Positions 39,156-52,859 of a DNA stretch of 64,000 nucleotides are shown here, piece by piece (position 1 is the stretch's first letter; every line of letters begins with the position of its first letter). The notes beneath the pieces are model-generated. The model did no database searches. It saw nothing but the letters and a program-made list of their open reading frames with translations, and was not told the origin of the DNA. Position numbers and translations under genes: made by a program. The DNA comes from Isoetes taiwanensis (lineage: Eukaryota; Streptophyta; Lycopodiopsida; Isoetales; Isoetaceae): NCBI GenBank assembly GCA_021234155.1, contig JAJEKV010000002.1, positions 39,421,841 to 39,485,840 on the forward strand, written 5' to 3'.

Positions 39156-42100
39156 GGCTAGATATCAGGAGTTAGGATTTCAGCAAACAACAAGCTAGGA
39201 ACATAAACTCTAATATAAGAATTCTCGTTTGCAAGATATAAAAGTTTAAGGATGTAAAGCAAGAAACCTTACAATGAAGTGAAGCCAACGCGTTATCACT
39301 ATAGTCCTCCTAAGAAATGATCATACTTTATAAGGAAAAGCATATGAATTTGCAAAAAAAAAGGCAGAATCACAGACTGGTACCAAGTTTGAACTGGAAT
39401 TGAGATACAACATGCATCCGGCATGTTTTGTTTTAGAGAAATTTTATCTGAAGGTACAATTATGCAAGAATCTGGGGATACGGCAATGATAATAAACATA
39501 AAAATTGATTAAATGATACAACTAACCATCAATTTAATATCAGTGCCCAGTCCTACGCCAACAAGTTGTTGTACCAAAGAGCTTCAACGGCGGTCTCCAA
39601 TTCCGATGAGCTTATACCTGCATATTTTACACTGGGCACCTGAATGTCTTGGCTAAGGATTCAGGAAAAGATGCGGCCCTGTTGATGCGGCCATGTTGAT
39701 CGACCTTCCAAGAATCTAAATTCGGGATCTGCCTCTGCCGCTTTTAAGTTATCTGGTGGCGAGGGAACCTAAAATAATAATATTAATATCACATATTCAA
39801 TAAAAAAAGAAACATGCAAGGGGAAATATCTACAACCACGTGATTTGCCCTCTTCTCTAAAATCAATGGCTAAAAAGAAGGTGCACTCTACAAATACTGT
39901 TTAGTACATGCAAATGAATACAGCGGGTAAATCATAGTAAAACCATGTAAAAAAGCATACAAAAACACAAAAAAAACCCCTATTATTGTGCTGTATATTG
40001 TTTACTCAAATACAACATGGCGGATTTGATGGTTGGTTCCAATGCATGAGTCTACTTGGCAATAATATGGCAGATATTTTGGTCGTCCTACATTTGAATC
40101 CGATATTGGCGGAGTTCTTGGTTGGTTCGAGTGCATGAGTCTACTTGGCAACAATATGGCGGATATTTTTGGTTCGTCCCACGTTTGAATCCAATTTTTG
40201 TTGCTTCGAAGTCAGCTATCTTTTAATAAGATGGTTTACTTGAGCTCCAAGTTTGAAACCTTAATCCCTACACAATGTGCTTCTTCCCTTTTTCATTTGG
40301 TTTGGCCCTAGCATTTGGATCACGTGCCCACATTCACAAATTAACAATATCCCAACTACATTTCTCAAGTGTACATGGATCATGTGTTCATATTTCGACA
40401 TTAGAAATATTTCATTTACATTTCTCATATGATTTTTAGCACACTAGCCTAACCAAGCCTACAACCTTTCTTGCAATTCTAGCCTATCCACGTGTAATTT
40501 CCATGTCATCAAAATCTGATGTGCCTTGTTTTGCACCGTCAGATCTTCACTTTCAAAAATCTAAGGCTAGAAAAATTAGAAAATACGCTAGAAAATATAG
40601 CAACGGAGATTGGAGGAGGCGCTTCAATGGGATCCTCGTTTTCTTTTCTTTTGCATTTTAATTATTATATCTTTTTGTTTCATCATTGTTGAGTTTCGTT
40701 CTTTTCGGTGGAGCTGTGCAAATCCGGCAAGCTCTTGTGGAAGCAAATCCAGACCCAAATGGAAATGGTCGAGATGATTTTGGGTACGCAAGTTAGGGCC
40801 TTTTTTTTTTTTTTTTTTTTTTTTTGAAGGTGCAAATCCGGCTCCAATGCGGTAGCTTTAACAAGCTTTGTATTTGTTGTTCATTTCCATTCGCGACAAG
40901 GGTAGAAGATTTGGATGTCCGGCCCCAGGGTTTGGATATGTTTCGATTTGCCACAAGAGCACAGGGTTTGAATTTGTTTTTAAATTTCAATTTGCCACAG
41001 AAGATTTCATTTTGGGGCTGCATCTAGCATTTTCTTTGGTGCAAAGATTGCCTTTCCGGCTCAGGTAATTCGATCTTCTGCAATCTCTGCTATTTTTTTG
41101 TAATTTACTTAGCTCCTAGCATTACTCCAGCTCTATCCTTTTTCTGTAGGTTTGATTTCATCTTTAGCATCTTTTGTCTTTCTAATATAACATACAATCT
41201 AGATATAGTGGTTAGACGAAGCCTATGTTTCATAAGATGGCGTGTACCCTTGTGTGGTTTATCCCTTTGCAATCCTGTATAACTTCCCTTTATTCTGGTA
41301 GTTAATAGGGTTGGACCTTTCAATCTAGGCCAAAACCACGAAGAAGGTAGTGCTGAGGTTACAATGCCAGTCTTGCAAGCGGGTCTCACAACAATATATT
41401 CTTCTTACATATATGGAAGGATATATGTTGAAGCATACATAATTTGTTGATGCTCTATGAGAAAGTTGTATCATGTTACAGTAAAGTTAAAGAAGTCCAT
41501 GGTAACGACCATAGCTGACATTCATGTTTGTAAATGCAGTGCATAGCTCAATATCTTCTTTTGTGCAAAGGCGTTGAAATTATCTCATTTGGTTATCATT
41601 ACCACGTAGATAAATCTTCTTCTTATTTTGCTATGCTTCTTAACAGAGAAAGATGCTTGCATATCAAGGCATAACAACTTACGTTTCATTTTGCAGCCTG
41701 ATAATTATTGAGCAGCATATTTTTAAGTCTGCACTTGGAGTCCTTACATTTACACAAAAGAGCTTTGCTCTATCAGGTATTCTGCCTTGCAATATATAGT
41801 TTGTTTACAATCCATCGGTCACGAGCCATCTATTGGCTCTACAGAAAAACAGTGAGCTGGATCTAATGTGCTAGGAACCTTGGAGTTTTAAAGCTTTCAG
41901 CTCATGTGCTGCCGTAAGTGGGAATTTGCAAAATCTCTCTGAGAAAGGAAATTTATTTTAGCGTTTATTGCATATCTGGATTAATTGGATCAGTTTAGGT
42001 GCACTTGTTGGTAGCATGTTAGGAATAGCTATAGGAAGAATTGTAGAAAATACCGTTCTTGACCAATGTTTGGGTCGAACTGAGATGATTATGTTACTTG

Positions 42101-44084
42101 AGCAACACAATGTCTGCAATACAAAAATTGTTTTCAGTCAATCTGCAGTTGTTGCCATTCTTTACATGAGTTGCGTATATAATGACAGGTATGATACTAT
42201 CATGCTGTATATATTTCCTATTTTATTGCCTATGTCTAATTGACAAGTTTTCAGTGCATAATTGTGGAAGACATCCACATTCTGGCATCGCTTGAGAATT
42301 TCATTCTTCTCAATAATTCTCTATTTACTGCATGTACTACAAGCATGATTATATTATCTCATTTCATAATCCTTTACATTCTGATTTGAGAACTATCGAG
42401 GCTGAAAGGTTGTTTCTGGAAATTTTGCATCAGTGCAATCGGGAAAGTCTCATCTCACCTCCAACATCCAAGTCTATATTGGTTTGGATATTCCAAAAAG
42501 AATGTCTTTGTTCAATGTCTTTAACTAAAGACGCCAATGTCAAGAAACTAAAGACACCAATGCATATACAAGATTCTTATGTTGCTTATTGGAAGAACCC
42601 TCTTTTGCAGGCAGCCTACCTTAAAATGCCGGCAAGAATATGGTAGTTAATGACATGGCAAATATAAAAATTGCTTTAACTCAAGCCCTAAAGCATTGTC
42701 CCTACATTGCATCAAATCTGTTTAAGCATAGTATCATCAAGGTTATACGTAGATGGCTTATCCTCTATAGTCTTCATGCTTCATTTAAAACTTTTATTTC
42801 TGGTCTTGAGCTAATTAATAGTTACAACTCTGTGCATCCTATGCATGTTCCTATGTAAATCTTTCCATACTGGTTTGCTGGGGCAGGCATCTTGCCATTT
42901 GCTCCAATTAAGAGCTATGTAACTTGGTAAAACTACACATTTTGAATATGTCCAAAGATGCTATCAAATTATCACATGTTAATATTGTATCCATGGAAGA
43001 GAGAATGTTTTGTGCTTGCTTCTTGTTCTATCTCTTGAGGTTGCTTTGGTAGCTTCAATGCTCAAGCACAATATAGTCACTCATGCCATATTTCTTCATC
43101 ACGGTTCAAAGTTCTTATGTTATTGTATCTTGCTATCTAGAACCATGTCTAGAACTCATATGCATGACAATAATCTTGTTGCGAATGTCACGATGTTTTT
43201 CTTGCTGAAGGACGACGTAAGCGCTTGCTTTATTCCTAGAGTCGTGGCTTTAATTTATTTTCCTTCTGCCTCAACCAGTTTGCTCGAACTGTCAGGTTCT
43301 AGAATGAATTACTTTTTGCAACAAGCGTAGGCTTTGAATTATAAAGAAAAGCTTTTTGTTTTTCTCTCTCCTCCCTTTTTTTTTCATTCTATCACCAGTA
43401 CAAGCATATCAATGAAGATTATGAGAGATGCTCCTATATGCTGGGTTTTCTTTTATGACCAAAACATTGCTTTGAGATTAGGTTATCTTAAAAAATAGCC
43501 TCTTGATTGAGCAAAGTTTTACCCTAAAGTACGGCATAAGCATGTAAAATTCAAACTACAAATTATTTACAAATGTCTCTGTTGCAAATGCTCTCTGTTA
43601 TAATCAATAGGAACACGAATATATTTAAACATTTCTTTCTTAAACAACTTGCAAGTTAATAACCATTGCTCCATACGACGCAAAGACAATGACAAAACCT
43701 ACATAGGCCAGACGACAAATATCGAGGCATGACCATGTTATCAGTAAATGAAGTCGATTGAAAAAATGATCAAGGACATTGCCAAGTACAACCATTCCAT
43801 GATCATTTCGAAATCCAAATACTTCATACAACCAACAATAAGAAAAAAGATAATTAATTAAGAAGAAAATCCAACAAGAACAAGCCATCCTGACAGGCTA
43901 CAACAATCTAGCAGTCAACACGTCCAAAATAAGAAAGTAGGGCCTTCTAAATGGCTTTGACTTTGACTTTGGATACAAGGGAAAAAGATTAGCCAAAAAT
44001 CGCAGTCTAGTGATACCAAGCCTAAATAAAAACTTAAAAAGTCTTACCTTGCTAAAGCCTTCTGGTGTGCCTTTTGCTAGTTTT
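39156..44084. other. Long anonymous stretch
   Basis: An 89-bp tandem duplication lies at about 40,017-40,195 (landmark GCATGAGTCTACTTGGCAA at 40,044 and 40,133), and a T-run at 40,801-40,825. Open frames at 41,968-42,243 and 42,332-42,646 have exon-like ends (GACAG/GTATGA near 42,188) but match no family I know. No gene is called. Confidence 0.4.
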
Positions 44085-45067
44085 TATTTTTTTTTTTATT
44101 TTGGAAGGATATGAGACTCTTTTTATTGACAAGAACAAAGGCACAATACACAATACACAGACAGGAATAAAACCTTAGTGGATAGGCTGACCCAACTAGG
44201 CATAAACACCCGTTGCAGAAGAAGAACACTGTAAATACATCTGCCAAATTATCTCTTTTTTATCATCAGCAACGATAAGCTTTAGTGATCTTCTGCTGAG
44301 CACAACGAAGAAGCTGCTGATCAGAGATGTGTGCACCTTGGAAAATACACAAACGTCGCCTCTGCTAGATAGGCCACAAAATCCAACTAAAAGCAAGATG
44401 AAATGCCTGCTTACGCAAGTTAGGCCAAACAGGGGGATAAAGTGCAAGTAGGACTCCTGGCTAGTGAGAGACACACTGAAAAGAGTGAACAACCACGCCC
44501 AAGCAAGCCGTAGATGATCGCACAAGAAGAAGCAGTGTTCAATAATTTCAACATGTTGGCCACAGAGAGGGCAACGATCTGAGACTCTAGGGTTCATTTT
44601 GTGAACTATCGCTGACACTTTAGGGTGGAGCAATTTATCCCATGTCCACATCCAAACACTTTTCCACTGTGGTTGAGGAGCCTGAAGATACCAGTGCTGG
44701 GATGGGGGAGAGGCTCACAATCTAAAAGCAGCCTGTACGTGGAAGAAACAAACTTTTATGGCTTAACACATGCATCACATATCCAAATAGGCATATAAGC
44801 CTGTGGTTGCTGCACAATGGATGGCAAAAAATCAGTCACCCCAGCCCAGATTTGTCGATTCCACCTGTATAACAAAAATCTCGTCTGAAAAGCCTCCCAT
44901 GATAGAAGATGACCAGAATTATACCAAGCTGCAATCGGTAAAACCCCAGCTAGCCGCCAACGCCGTTGGGTCTTTGGATATACAAGTGCACATAAAGCCT
45001 GCTGATCATGTGTACCTTGCAAGGGAAGCCACCAGCATGACATTGGCAATGAAGCACAACCAAACAT
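44085..45067 (-). mobile_element. 5'-truncated poly(A)-type LINE fragment (zf-RVT end of ORF2)
   Basis: On the minus strand, R-C-P-L-C-G-Q-H-V-E-I-I-E-H-C-F-F-L-C lies about 30 residues into the frame starting at 44,651. This is the zf-RVT zinc motif (C-x2-C, H, C) at the end of plant LINE reverse transcriptases, and W-T-W-D-K-L-L-H-P-K precedes it as usual. An upstream frame (45,067-44,756) has further C-terminal RT-like sequence. The fragment ends in an A-rich tail (T-run at 44,085-44,100 on the plus strand). Clearly a different LINE type from copies A-E. Confidence 0.65.
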
Positions 45068-45689
45068 CGATACCTAATACATCTACCTGTTTTCTCTTAC
45101 TTTGCCTCCTTTCCTGTTTAAAACCCTATATTGATTATTTCCTCAATGGTTTGTGGTGCGTCTTCCTACGGGAAATCATGCAACATGTTCATATTCATTT
45201 TCTTGTTGCCCTTTTAGTACAAACTCCATGAGGGCAACCCTCTGTGCAACAACACCACCTTGTTTTTCTTGTTAACAATTGGATATTGTTGAAGACGCGA
45301 AATGAGTAAAAGGCTATCAAATGCATACAAATGCATCCACAAATACAGTCAACCTGCCGTACCTGCCGTGGCTATGGCTACGAGGAGTTGGGCTCATGTG
45401 GAGTTGCTTTAAGATGCTGAAAGAGAGTATATAACTGTTGGACATTAGATGGATGGCATGCAATATATATGGCCATAAGAAATGCTAAAAGGTTAAATCA
45501 AAGCATTCTCTTACATGGATTGCACTCTTTTTCCATTTCAGTACAGTTTATTACACCCATTTGTTTGGCAACACCACCCCCCAAATTCCTCATCACCGCT
45601 CTTTATGTTAGAAGGCCCATCAAAGCAAAGCTTCGATTGTGGCTTATCATGCAATCTATTTTTGTTCAATCGAAGAAATCCAAAACTAC
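45068..45689. other. Spacer before the DRC4 gene end
   Basis: No gene recognised. It should contain the DRC4 3' UTR on the minus strand. Confidence 0.4.
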
Positions 45690-48566
45690 TCATATGCTTG
45701 AAATATAGTGTGGCAGTCCCATTTCTTGCAAGGGAATGCCAAATTCTGCGAGTTTAGCTTCAAAAGCCTTCACAACACTGTTATGAGCCTGCAGAATAAC
45801 CAAACCCATCATATATGATTATCTTAATACTGCCAAAGAATTACTGCGATCGTACCTTGGTAACTTTTCCTAATTCATAATACAATGCCTTGACTTGTCT
45901 ATTCTTCGTCTCTAAGGCTTTTTCAACTCCATACTTCACATAGCCGATGGCATTTGGCTCCATCTTTGAGGCATTCAAAGCTTCACCAAGCTGAACATCC
46001 TGGATAAAAATAGCATGGATGAATTTCCCTTTTTCCCCTTCAGTTTTCTTTTGCTATTAATGGTCATATAACAAGTACCTTCTTTTCAAGTTCTTCACCC
46101 AACACATGCACCTTCTTTTCAAGAAGCAAACTCTTGAGTCCACATTTCTGTTGCACATCGAAGATACTATTCTCAAACTTGCCATATAATTCATCTCTTT
46201 CACTCTGGACCTGAACACACAGCCAAGTCAAAAAAGACTAGAAACCATCAAGATCCATCACATAACATGTGTAATAATACACACAAGATAAGAACCTTTT
46301 CAAAATTCTCTTGCATAATTCTGTATTCCCATTCAAGGTCTTTAAACTGTTTTAAAGTATCTGCATATTGTCCTCTAGTTTGATGCAGAGACAACTTATC
46401 CTAAAGCACATAGTCGTAAAATGAGATTTGTTTAACAATAAATAGAAATACCTCTAACATCTGTGCAAGAACTTGGGAACATATGCCACAGATGAGCAGA
46501 AATGATATAATGCTAACCCATGGCGTAAAGTGGGCCTCTTCTTATTGTAATGGAATATTGTTTCTGCAATTCTATACATATAGGCTTCCGGCTATCCTAT
46601 ATTTTACATAATTTATCAATTTCTGGCCAAGCATAAAAAGCCCTAATTCTTAAATTACAACCAATAGACAATTTACAACAACATTCCTTCCGCACTAAGA
46701 GAAAAAGTTCGACCTTCTCATAGTTTGCTAGTTGTTTCCGCAGACTTTCAACTTCTTTAAGGGCCCTCGTTAATGGTTCTGTAAGTCTCTTGTTCTCTTG
46801 CGCTATCTCATACATGAGCTTCTCATTTGCAGCTTCCTTTTTCTTCATTTCAGTTACATCTTCCTGATAACAAATATATGGAAAGCAGGTTAATAGAAGA
46901 CATTTCTTACTGATACTACTGATGAATCCAAACAAATCACGAGTATGACTCGTAACCTTCTAATGAGTAATAACCACAGTAGATTAATTTACAGGCTGCC
47001 CCACAAAACACTGACCTTCAATGTCTTTATGAGGTCAAGATTGTTCTGAGTTATATCATTGTAATAGCATTTTATTTCATTGAAATCTTTTTCATGCTTC
47101 CTCATCAATTCATTAATGTGTGAGTTCTTGCGTTCTTCAATCTCATGTATTTCCTGTCTACGACGAATTTCTGCATCATCTTTTATTGCCTTTATCTGCA
47201 TAAATTGTCAAGATTTAGTATCATACTTCATTGGTTACTGAAAATTAATATAGCCACCTTCTTTTCAGATTTTGCTATCATATCTTTTGCTTGAGTATCC
47301 AACTCTTGCCTGAGCTTGGTAATCTCCTTAGAGTGATCCTGTGGCATTAAAATTGCACAAACATCAGCATCAGCAACAATGGGATAATATGATGATGGAT
47401 GAAGTTTTGAGACTAATTACCAGCTTCATCTGTCTGATGTTATCCTCGTATCCTATTTCTACTTCCTTCAGTCTTTCCTTCAAAGCATGATGATCATTCC
47501 TGCAGGTTGTCCCCAGAACTGCATGAGAGCATTGTAAATGGTTAGGCCGTGTGTGCCAACCTTCAACTATCCATAATAACATGGGTGTTTGAGAAAATGA
47601 GTGCCAGTTCAGAATTGGGATCAGTGCTTTTGTGCAACCATTATAGATGGGAATTATCTTTAATTGTCTTAGTAATTGCATTAGTAATAAGTTCTATCAT
47701 AAGAATCACACTTGCATGACATGCAAAGATCCTTACTAATTGTATTAGTAATAAGTTCTATCATAAAAATCATACTTGCATGACCTGCAAAGATCTAATG
47801 CCCCACATGATCACTAAAACTTGATGAGATGGTTTATTATTCTGCATTTATTAACAATTGAGCAGTTGAGCTACACAAAGTGAACCTACAGAAGATCTGC
47901 CTCGCGTTTAGCTGCTTGTTCTCTTTGAAGCTTAAGAACCACTTCATTATCGCTCTTCACAGTGGAAACTATGTTTTGTTGTTCATACAATAAATGTTTC
48001 ATCTTTTGATTAAAAACCTGTGAGTTTGCTGTTTTTCAAGTCAGCAATGCCGTTTTCAGCAGACTAGTTGGATTTATGGAAGTACAAAAATATCCACGAA
48101 CCTTTATTTCAGCCTGGTGGCGCTCTTCAAGAGCCTCCAGCTCCCTATCCTTATTGCGCAGCTGGACTTGTAATAACTCGTGGTCCTTCTTTCTTATTTC
48201 CCAAAAAGTCGAAACCTTATCCTGATCATTGATTCTCATTAGATAGCATTTTTCTTGTACCCACAAGAAAGATTGTATTAAGTAATGTAATATAATGTAA
48301 TGTAATGTGACACTTTGCAGTGATGAAACATGACTCCACATATGCAATCAGTGTTCAAAACAAACCCAAAAACTTCATACATTTGACAAACAACTTACCC
48401 TGTCCAACTCCATCCGGTTCCGGTCCCTGCTTTCCTTTTCTTTTTCCACCTTCAATGCATCAATTTCAGCCTGCAGCTGGGCAGGAGTGGGACCTTTGGG
48501 ACCAGCATCTTTGTCCTTCTTTCCTTTACCTTTGCCCTTTCCCTTGACATCCTTCTTGGGCGCCAT
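45690..48566 (-). CDS. Dynein regulatory complex subunit 4 (DRC4/GAS8), 11 exons, intact
   Basis: Exons, minus strand: 48,566-48,399; 48,221-48,102; 48,017-47,890; 47,499-47,421; 47,338-47,258; 47,195-47,016; 46,863-46,714; 46,400-46,296; 46,210-46,079; 45,999-45,856; 45,788-45,690. All introns are GT-AG and all joins keep frame, giving 461 residues against about 478 in human GAS8. It starts M-A-P-K-K-D-V with a Lys/Gly-rich head, then T-F-W-E-I (exon 2), L-L-Y-E-Q-Q-N (exon 3), the highly conserved H-E-I-E-E-R-K-N and Y-Y-N-D-I-T (exon 6), L-A-N-Y-E-K (exon 7) and A-K-L-A-E-F-G-I-P-L near the end. Almost entirely coiled coil. In the family, DRC4 is part of the nexin-dynein regulatory complex that links axonemal doublets and controls motility, so here it should act in sperm flagella. 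Confidence 0.95.
47680..47805. repeat. 64-bp tandem duplication in DRC4 intron 3
   Basis: ATTAGTAATAAGTTCTATCA starts at 47,680 and again at 47,744, each followed by near-identical sequence ending CATGCAAAGATC or CCTGCAAAGATC. Confidence 0.8.
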
Positions 48567-51500
48567 TGCAGGACTTGCAACTGTTTCTTTCTTCTTTTAC
48601 AAACTACAAAAAGGCGCATATACAAAATCGTTTAGGGATTGAAAAATGGCAAAAGTGAATTTGTTAAGTGCTCTTATAAACATTCCATTATCTAGAAGAC
48701 ACTCCTATTGTACTTAACATAAATTGTGCAAGTCCAAGGTAGTTTTGCCAATGGCAAAAGATGCTCATTTTACACAGCAAAGCCTGATTTCCTGACATGG
48801 GGCCTTATACTACGAAAAAGATATGTAACTCGCGAAGAGGCACAAAAGGTGGTCTTTTTAGCTGTGATAAGAGGCTACAACAATCAAAGAAGGCAACATT
48901 CTTACAACAATCAAAGAAGGCAACATTCTTTCTTTCACAAAGGAAAGAGCAAGGGGGGATTATGAAGGACATAAGCAATTAACCTCAGAACTGTTTTGTG
49001 GTTTGAAATAGTTCTACATGATGACATGATATTGACAAGTCATGCAAGTGACTTGTTGCATCAAATCAAGAAGCATTTAAGGCCGTTTTGTCTTGCTTTT
49101 GCGTGGTTGAAAATTTGGCAGCGCAAGCATGTCATATCTGGCGCAATATAACAAAGGTTTGCACAATCCTTCTTTTAACAATATAAAAAGCAAGGTGAGG
49201 GATAAGATTTTGGTTGATGTATGTATTGTAAACCATCGGGGGCATGCCTAGTTTTAACCATCTTCTTTACACTAGTCAGACCATGCAGCATACAAGGAGG
49301 TGGCACTGGCTTGTGGCTAAAAGTATTTTTAGCTAATCTAAGAGGTACAGTCAATGAAAACAACTTGGCATGCTTGAGCAGTCTTCTCTGCAGCTGTACA
49401 TGATGCAGAGCAGACTTACTGTTTGCAAATCTTCCACTGTGGTTGCATTTTGTACCAGAATCCATTGGCTAAGACTTTTGATATAAGGCTTGGGTATGGA
49501 CGGTAGATACCAACAAAGAGCTAGTTTCGAAATTGGAATGTTAATGAGCAGTTACATAAGTGTTTATATATTCTTAGACCATGTACTGGTAGCATGCCAG
49601 TTAATTGCGAATATCAGCCTCTGTGTTATGTTCTCTAAAGTAAATGTGCGAAATACTTACTTATTAATTAATTGAGACCATAGCGAAATTAGGGAAGTAG
49701 TCACTCCACTGAATTGTACTGGAGCATGTTCCCAGGCATCGGCAACCAAATGTAACAAAATGAAAATTGGTCAATAGCCTGTGCATAGCTGTGTCCGGCC
49801 AGGTCTGCCTGTCTCTGTTATGGAATCGTATGCCCTAGGTTTTAAATTTCATATTTCTAGGTTTAGAACAAAACCTGCGATTGCAAGCTTCTGACGTAAA
49901 CCGACTGAAATATACCTGCGCCAAATTGAGAAGCATTTATCACGAGGAGCTAACCGTGCCCTCCTTGTGATTACCAATAGAGACGACGATCCAGAACTGC
50001 CACCGAATTTTCAAGACCGTCCATTTTTGTGGATGATGATCCAATGGCTTAAGCCGTACACTTTTGCATCCTCGTTTATTTTCGAATCCGCTGCTAGAAT
50101 ATCGTTTTTTTTTCCTCCAATTTCCGGTTTTTGTTTCGATTCAGCAAACTTTCGCCTCGCCAAGTTAATATTTAATAATATACTAGTAAACGTGTGCTCG
50201 GTGTTGTCGGGCTAATGTCTTGGCATGTGTCTTTACTTGGCCTTTAATATCTTTATGCAACTACAACATTGGATTGAACAATCTCTAATGGTACCAGCTT
50301 CAAGCATGGTCTTTGTATTTGCCATCATGGTCTTTGTATTTGCCATCACTTTAGTAGTGATTTTAAGAAGCGGCAGTAGGTTAAGCATTGTGACTCTCAC
50401 AATTTTCTAAAAAAGATCTTAATGAAAAAGAAAAATGAATCTGATCTTCATGGTAAAGATATTTTCACCTTAGGCAGAATATTTTTTTCACTTCTAACCT
50501 GCAACCTTAGGCAGAATATTATTTTGCAACTCTAAATGATTTTGTTTAAGTACGCACATGCAAAGGCAAAGCAACATGGTATTTAACATGGGCATAAAGA
50601 AAGACTTGCAAATGTAGCTCAGGCTAGAGAAACTTGGAGGCAAACTCCGACTTCAGTAAGAATCTGCTGGTCCTTCGAAGGCTCTGTTTGATCACGATCA
50701 TGTCAAGATTCTCTCTTGCAAGAGGCCATTGCTTGTATTTCTTTCTTGTGCAAAAAGAATGTATAAGCTATTGGCCGTGGGCTTTTGTACTTGAAGCAGG
50801 ACTTCGGTCTGACGGACAACAGACCCGGCCCTTGTTTTGTAGGGCGGATCCAACTTTGCTGGACTTCGCGAGCTTTAGAAGCTTTGTTTCAAATTGTACA
50901 ACACCAATTTGGCCTTGCTGCCTTAGTTTCTTAGACTCTTAGATTGCGTCGCCTTAGATTCTTAGGTGTTGCAGAGGCTTTGAAGAGTTTCATAGATCTT
51001 CTAGAGGTTCCGGAGAGGTACTGCGCGCTTCTGTTCGGATTGCAAAAGCATTTTCTTACCTTTGCAATGGTTCGGGGCATTTTATTTGCCATTCGCACAT
51101 GTATTTTCATACGTATCTACACAGGCAGAGGACCGCTCTAGTATACGGAGGTATGAGATGTTTATTTATGCACTGTAGATCTGCAATATTTTTGGAAATA
51201 TGCCAAGATCCAATGGAACAAAAAAAACATTTAACACTTGAGCCATTAATATCTATATACGCAATCAAACAATAACAAATATAATTCTTGTCCACTCTTT
51301 TAAAAGTATCATTTTATTTTCCACACGTGAATTAAAACAAAGGGCACATCATTTGCTATCGTGTAGATAATTACTACTTGATATATGTGCTGCTAAATAT
51401 GATATGTTCACCTAACTCTTAGGATGCACTCAATTTCAAACTGTAGTTGTCTGTTTGTACATTAGTACCTATTGCTATGTGAAAGAAAAAAAATCTTGTT

Positions 51501-51693
51501 TTAACCATGAATGAAACTTTGTATGTGAAACAAGCATTTTTTTGTGCAAAGAAATCACAACAACAAAAATACATAAATGCTTCAGTTCAAAAACTCTCCT
51601 TGGTAAAAGCAAAATCCATTTAGCTGCTTATTTTAGAAACGAATTAATATTTTTGGGAACAAATTTTGCAGACATCTAGACTGAGAAGCTCAC
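48567..51693. other. Anonymous stretch upstream of DRC4
   Basis: Should contain the DRC4 promoter just above 48,566, but no motif can be assigned. Small tandem repeats: AACAATCAAAGAAGGCAACA twice near 48,876-48,930, and a 21-bp repeat near 50,305-50,347. Frames are short and unrecognised. Confidence 0.4.
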
Positions 51694-52406
51694 TGCCGGA
51701 ATGTGGCGTGTCCCACGATCCTTCTTTCCAATCCGGAAAGCATCAACAAAATCTGCTCTAGTTATCTTCATCTCTTCGCTAAAGAATTTTGACACTACCT
51801 CTTTTGTGTTCTCATTCTCCTTTTCTATCAATCCCACATGCAGATGTTTAAAGCTCGTTGTTTCCGTTCTTGTGTCTCTACATACTCCTCAAAAGCATTC
51901 TTTAAATCTGAAATTTCTGTCGTACCATCTGATCCTTCAACTTCTTGTAATTCCTTGAGTTCCTATTTGACATGATCCATTTCTTCTCGTAATTGCTGGA
52001 AATTTGTGTGAAGATAATCGTTTTTCTGCCATCAGCTTTCTTGTCTGAATGCTTTTAATTCATTCCAGATAGCCATGAGCGAAATTTCCCCAAATAATTC
52101 TACCTGTATGCCGACCTGCCCAGATGATTCCCCATCAGAGTTTGATTCTTTATGCTTCTGTATTATTTTCTTGGATTGTTTCTTTGGGGCAGCCATGGTG
52201 CTGACAACAACTGCTGAAAATCTATATCCGACCAGAAAATCACAATTACAGATACCTAAACAGATCCAAACTTGATCAATATTATGTATCTTAGAAAGAT
52301 TTCGGAATCAGCTTTTTAACGAGTCCAAGCACGTGCCAATCTGACACTCTGGGAAAGAGTTATGGCCTGCTGAACCTTCACCTCCAAAACCCTAGTGCTC
52401 CAACGT

Positions 52407-52409
<3 letters not shown>
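51694..52409 (-). mobile_element. LINE-E: 5' UTR and broken ORF1 only
   Basis: It starts directly against a (TC)n tract at 52,410 with TGTGACGTTGGAGCACTAGGG, homologous to the LINE-A 5' end. The UTR (for example GAGGTGAAGGTTCA and CAGGCCATAACTC) is closely similar to LINE-A. ORF1 starts M-A-A-P-K-K at 52,197 and carries coiled-coil pieces and D-A-F-R-I-G-K-K, with stops near 52,040 and 51,970. It ends just after G-T-R-H-I at about 51,694. The whole 3' portion is missing, opposite to the usual 5' truncation of LINEs. Confidence 0.75.
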
Positions 52410-52446
<37 letters not shown>

Positions 52447-52456
52447 GAGAGAGAGA
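52410..52456. repeat. (GA)n tract at the LINE-E 5' end
   Basis: About 47 bp of GA with a few substitutions, directly next to the LINE-E start. Confidence 0.9.
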
Positions 52457-52641
52457 CGTAGAGCACCTTAGCAAAAGCTAAACCAAGCAAAACCATATTT
52501 TAACTAACTCAATGTAGAATAGTGTAATATTTAAGACCGTAACATATCTCTTCAAGAGTAAATTAAAGATGCATTCAAACAAACAGAAACGATTACTCCC
52601 TTCTACGAAGGCAATTTCTGTTGTCTAAATACGTCAAAGGT

Positions 52642-52643
<2 letters not shown>

Positions 52644-52730
<87 letters not shown>
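52644..52730. repeat. (GA)n microsatellite
   Basis: An 87-bp pure GA tract followed by degenerate GAGAGAT sequence to about 52,822 and a small hairpin, GGTGAGAGT...ACTCTCACC, at 52,822-52,850. A similar hairpin lies near 60,434-60,460, also beside a GA tract. Confidence 0.9.
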
Positions 52731-52734
<4 letters not shown>

Positions 52735-52859
52735 TTGGCCAGACATCTTGTAGAGAGAGATGACGAGAGAGAATACGAGAGAATACGAGAGATGAGAGAT
52801 GGGGAGAGATGGAGAGATGGGTGAGAGTGGGAAAACCCAACTCTCACCTCGAGATGATT

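Noticed and set aside
41968..43330. A multi-exon host gene with hydrophobic segments
   Set aside because: Exon-like frames exist but no consistent splice chain or recognisable domain could be built.
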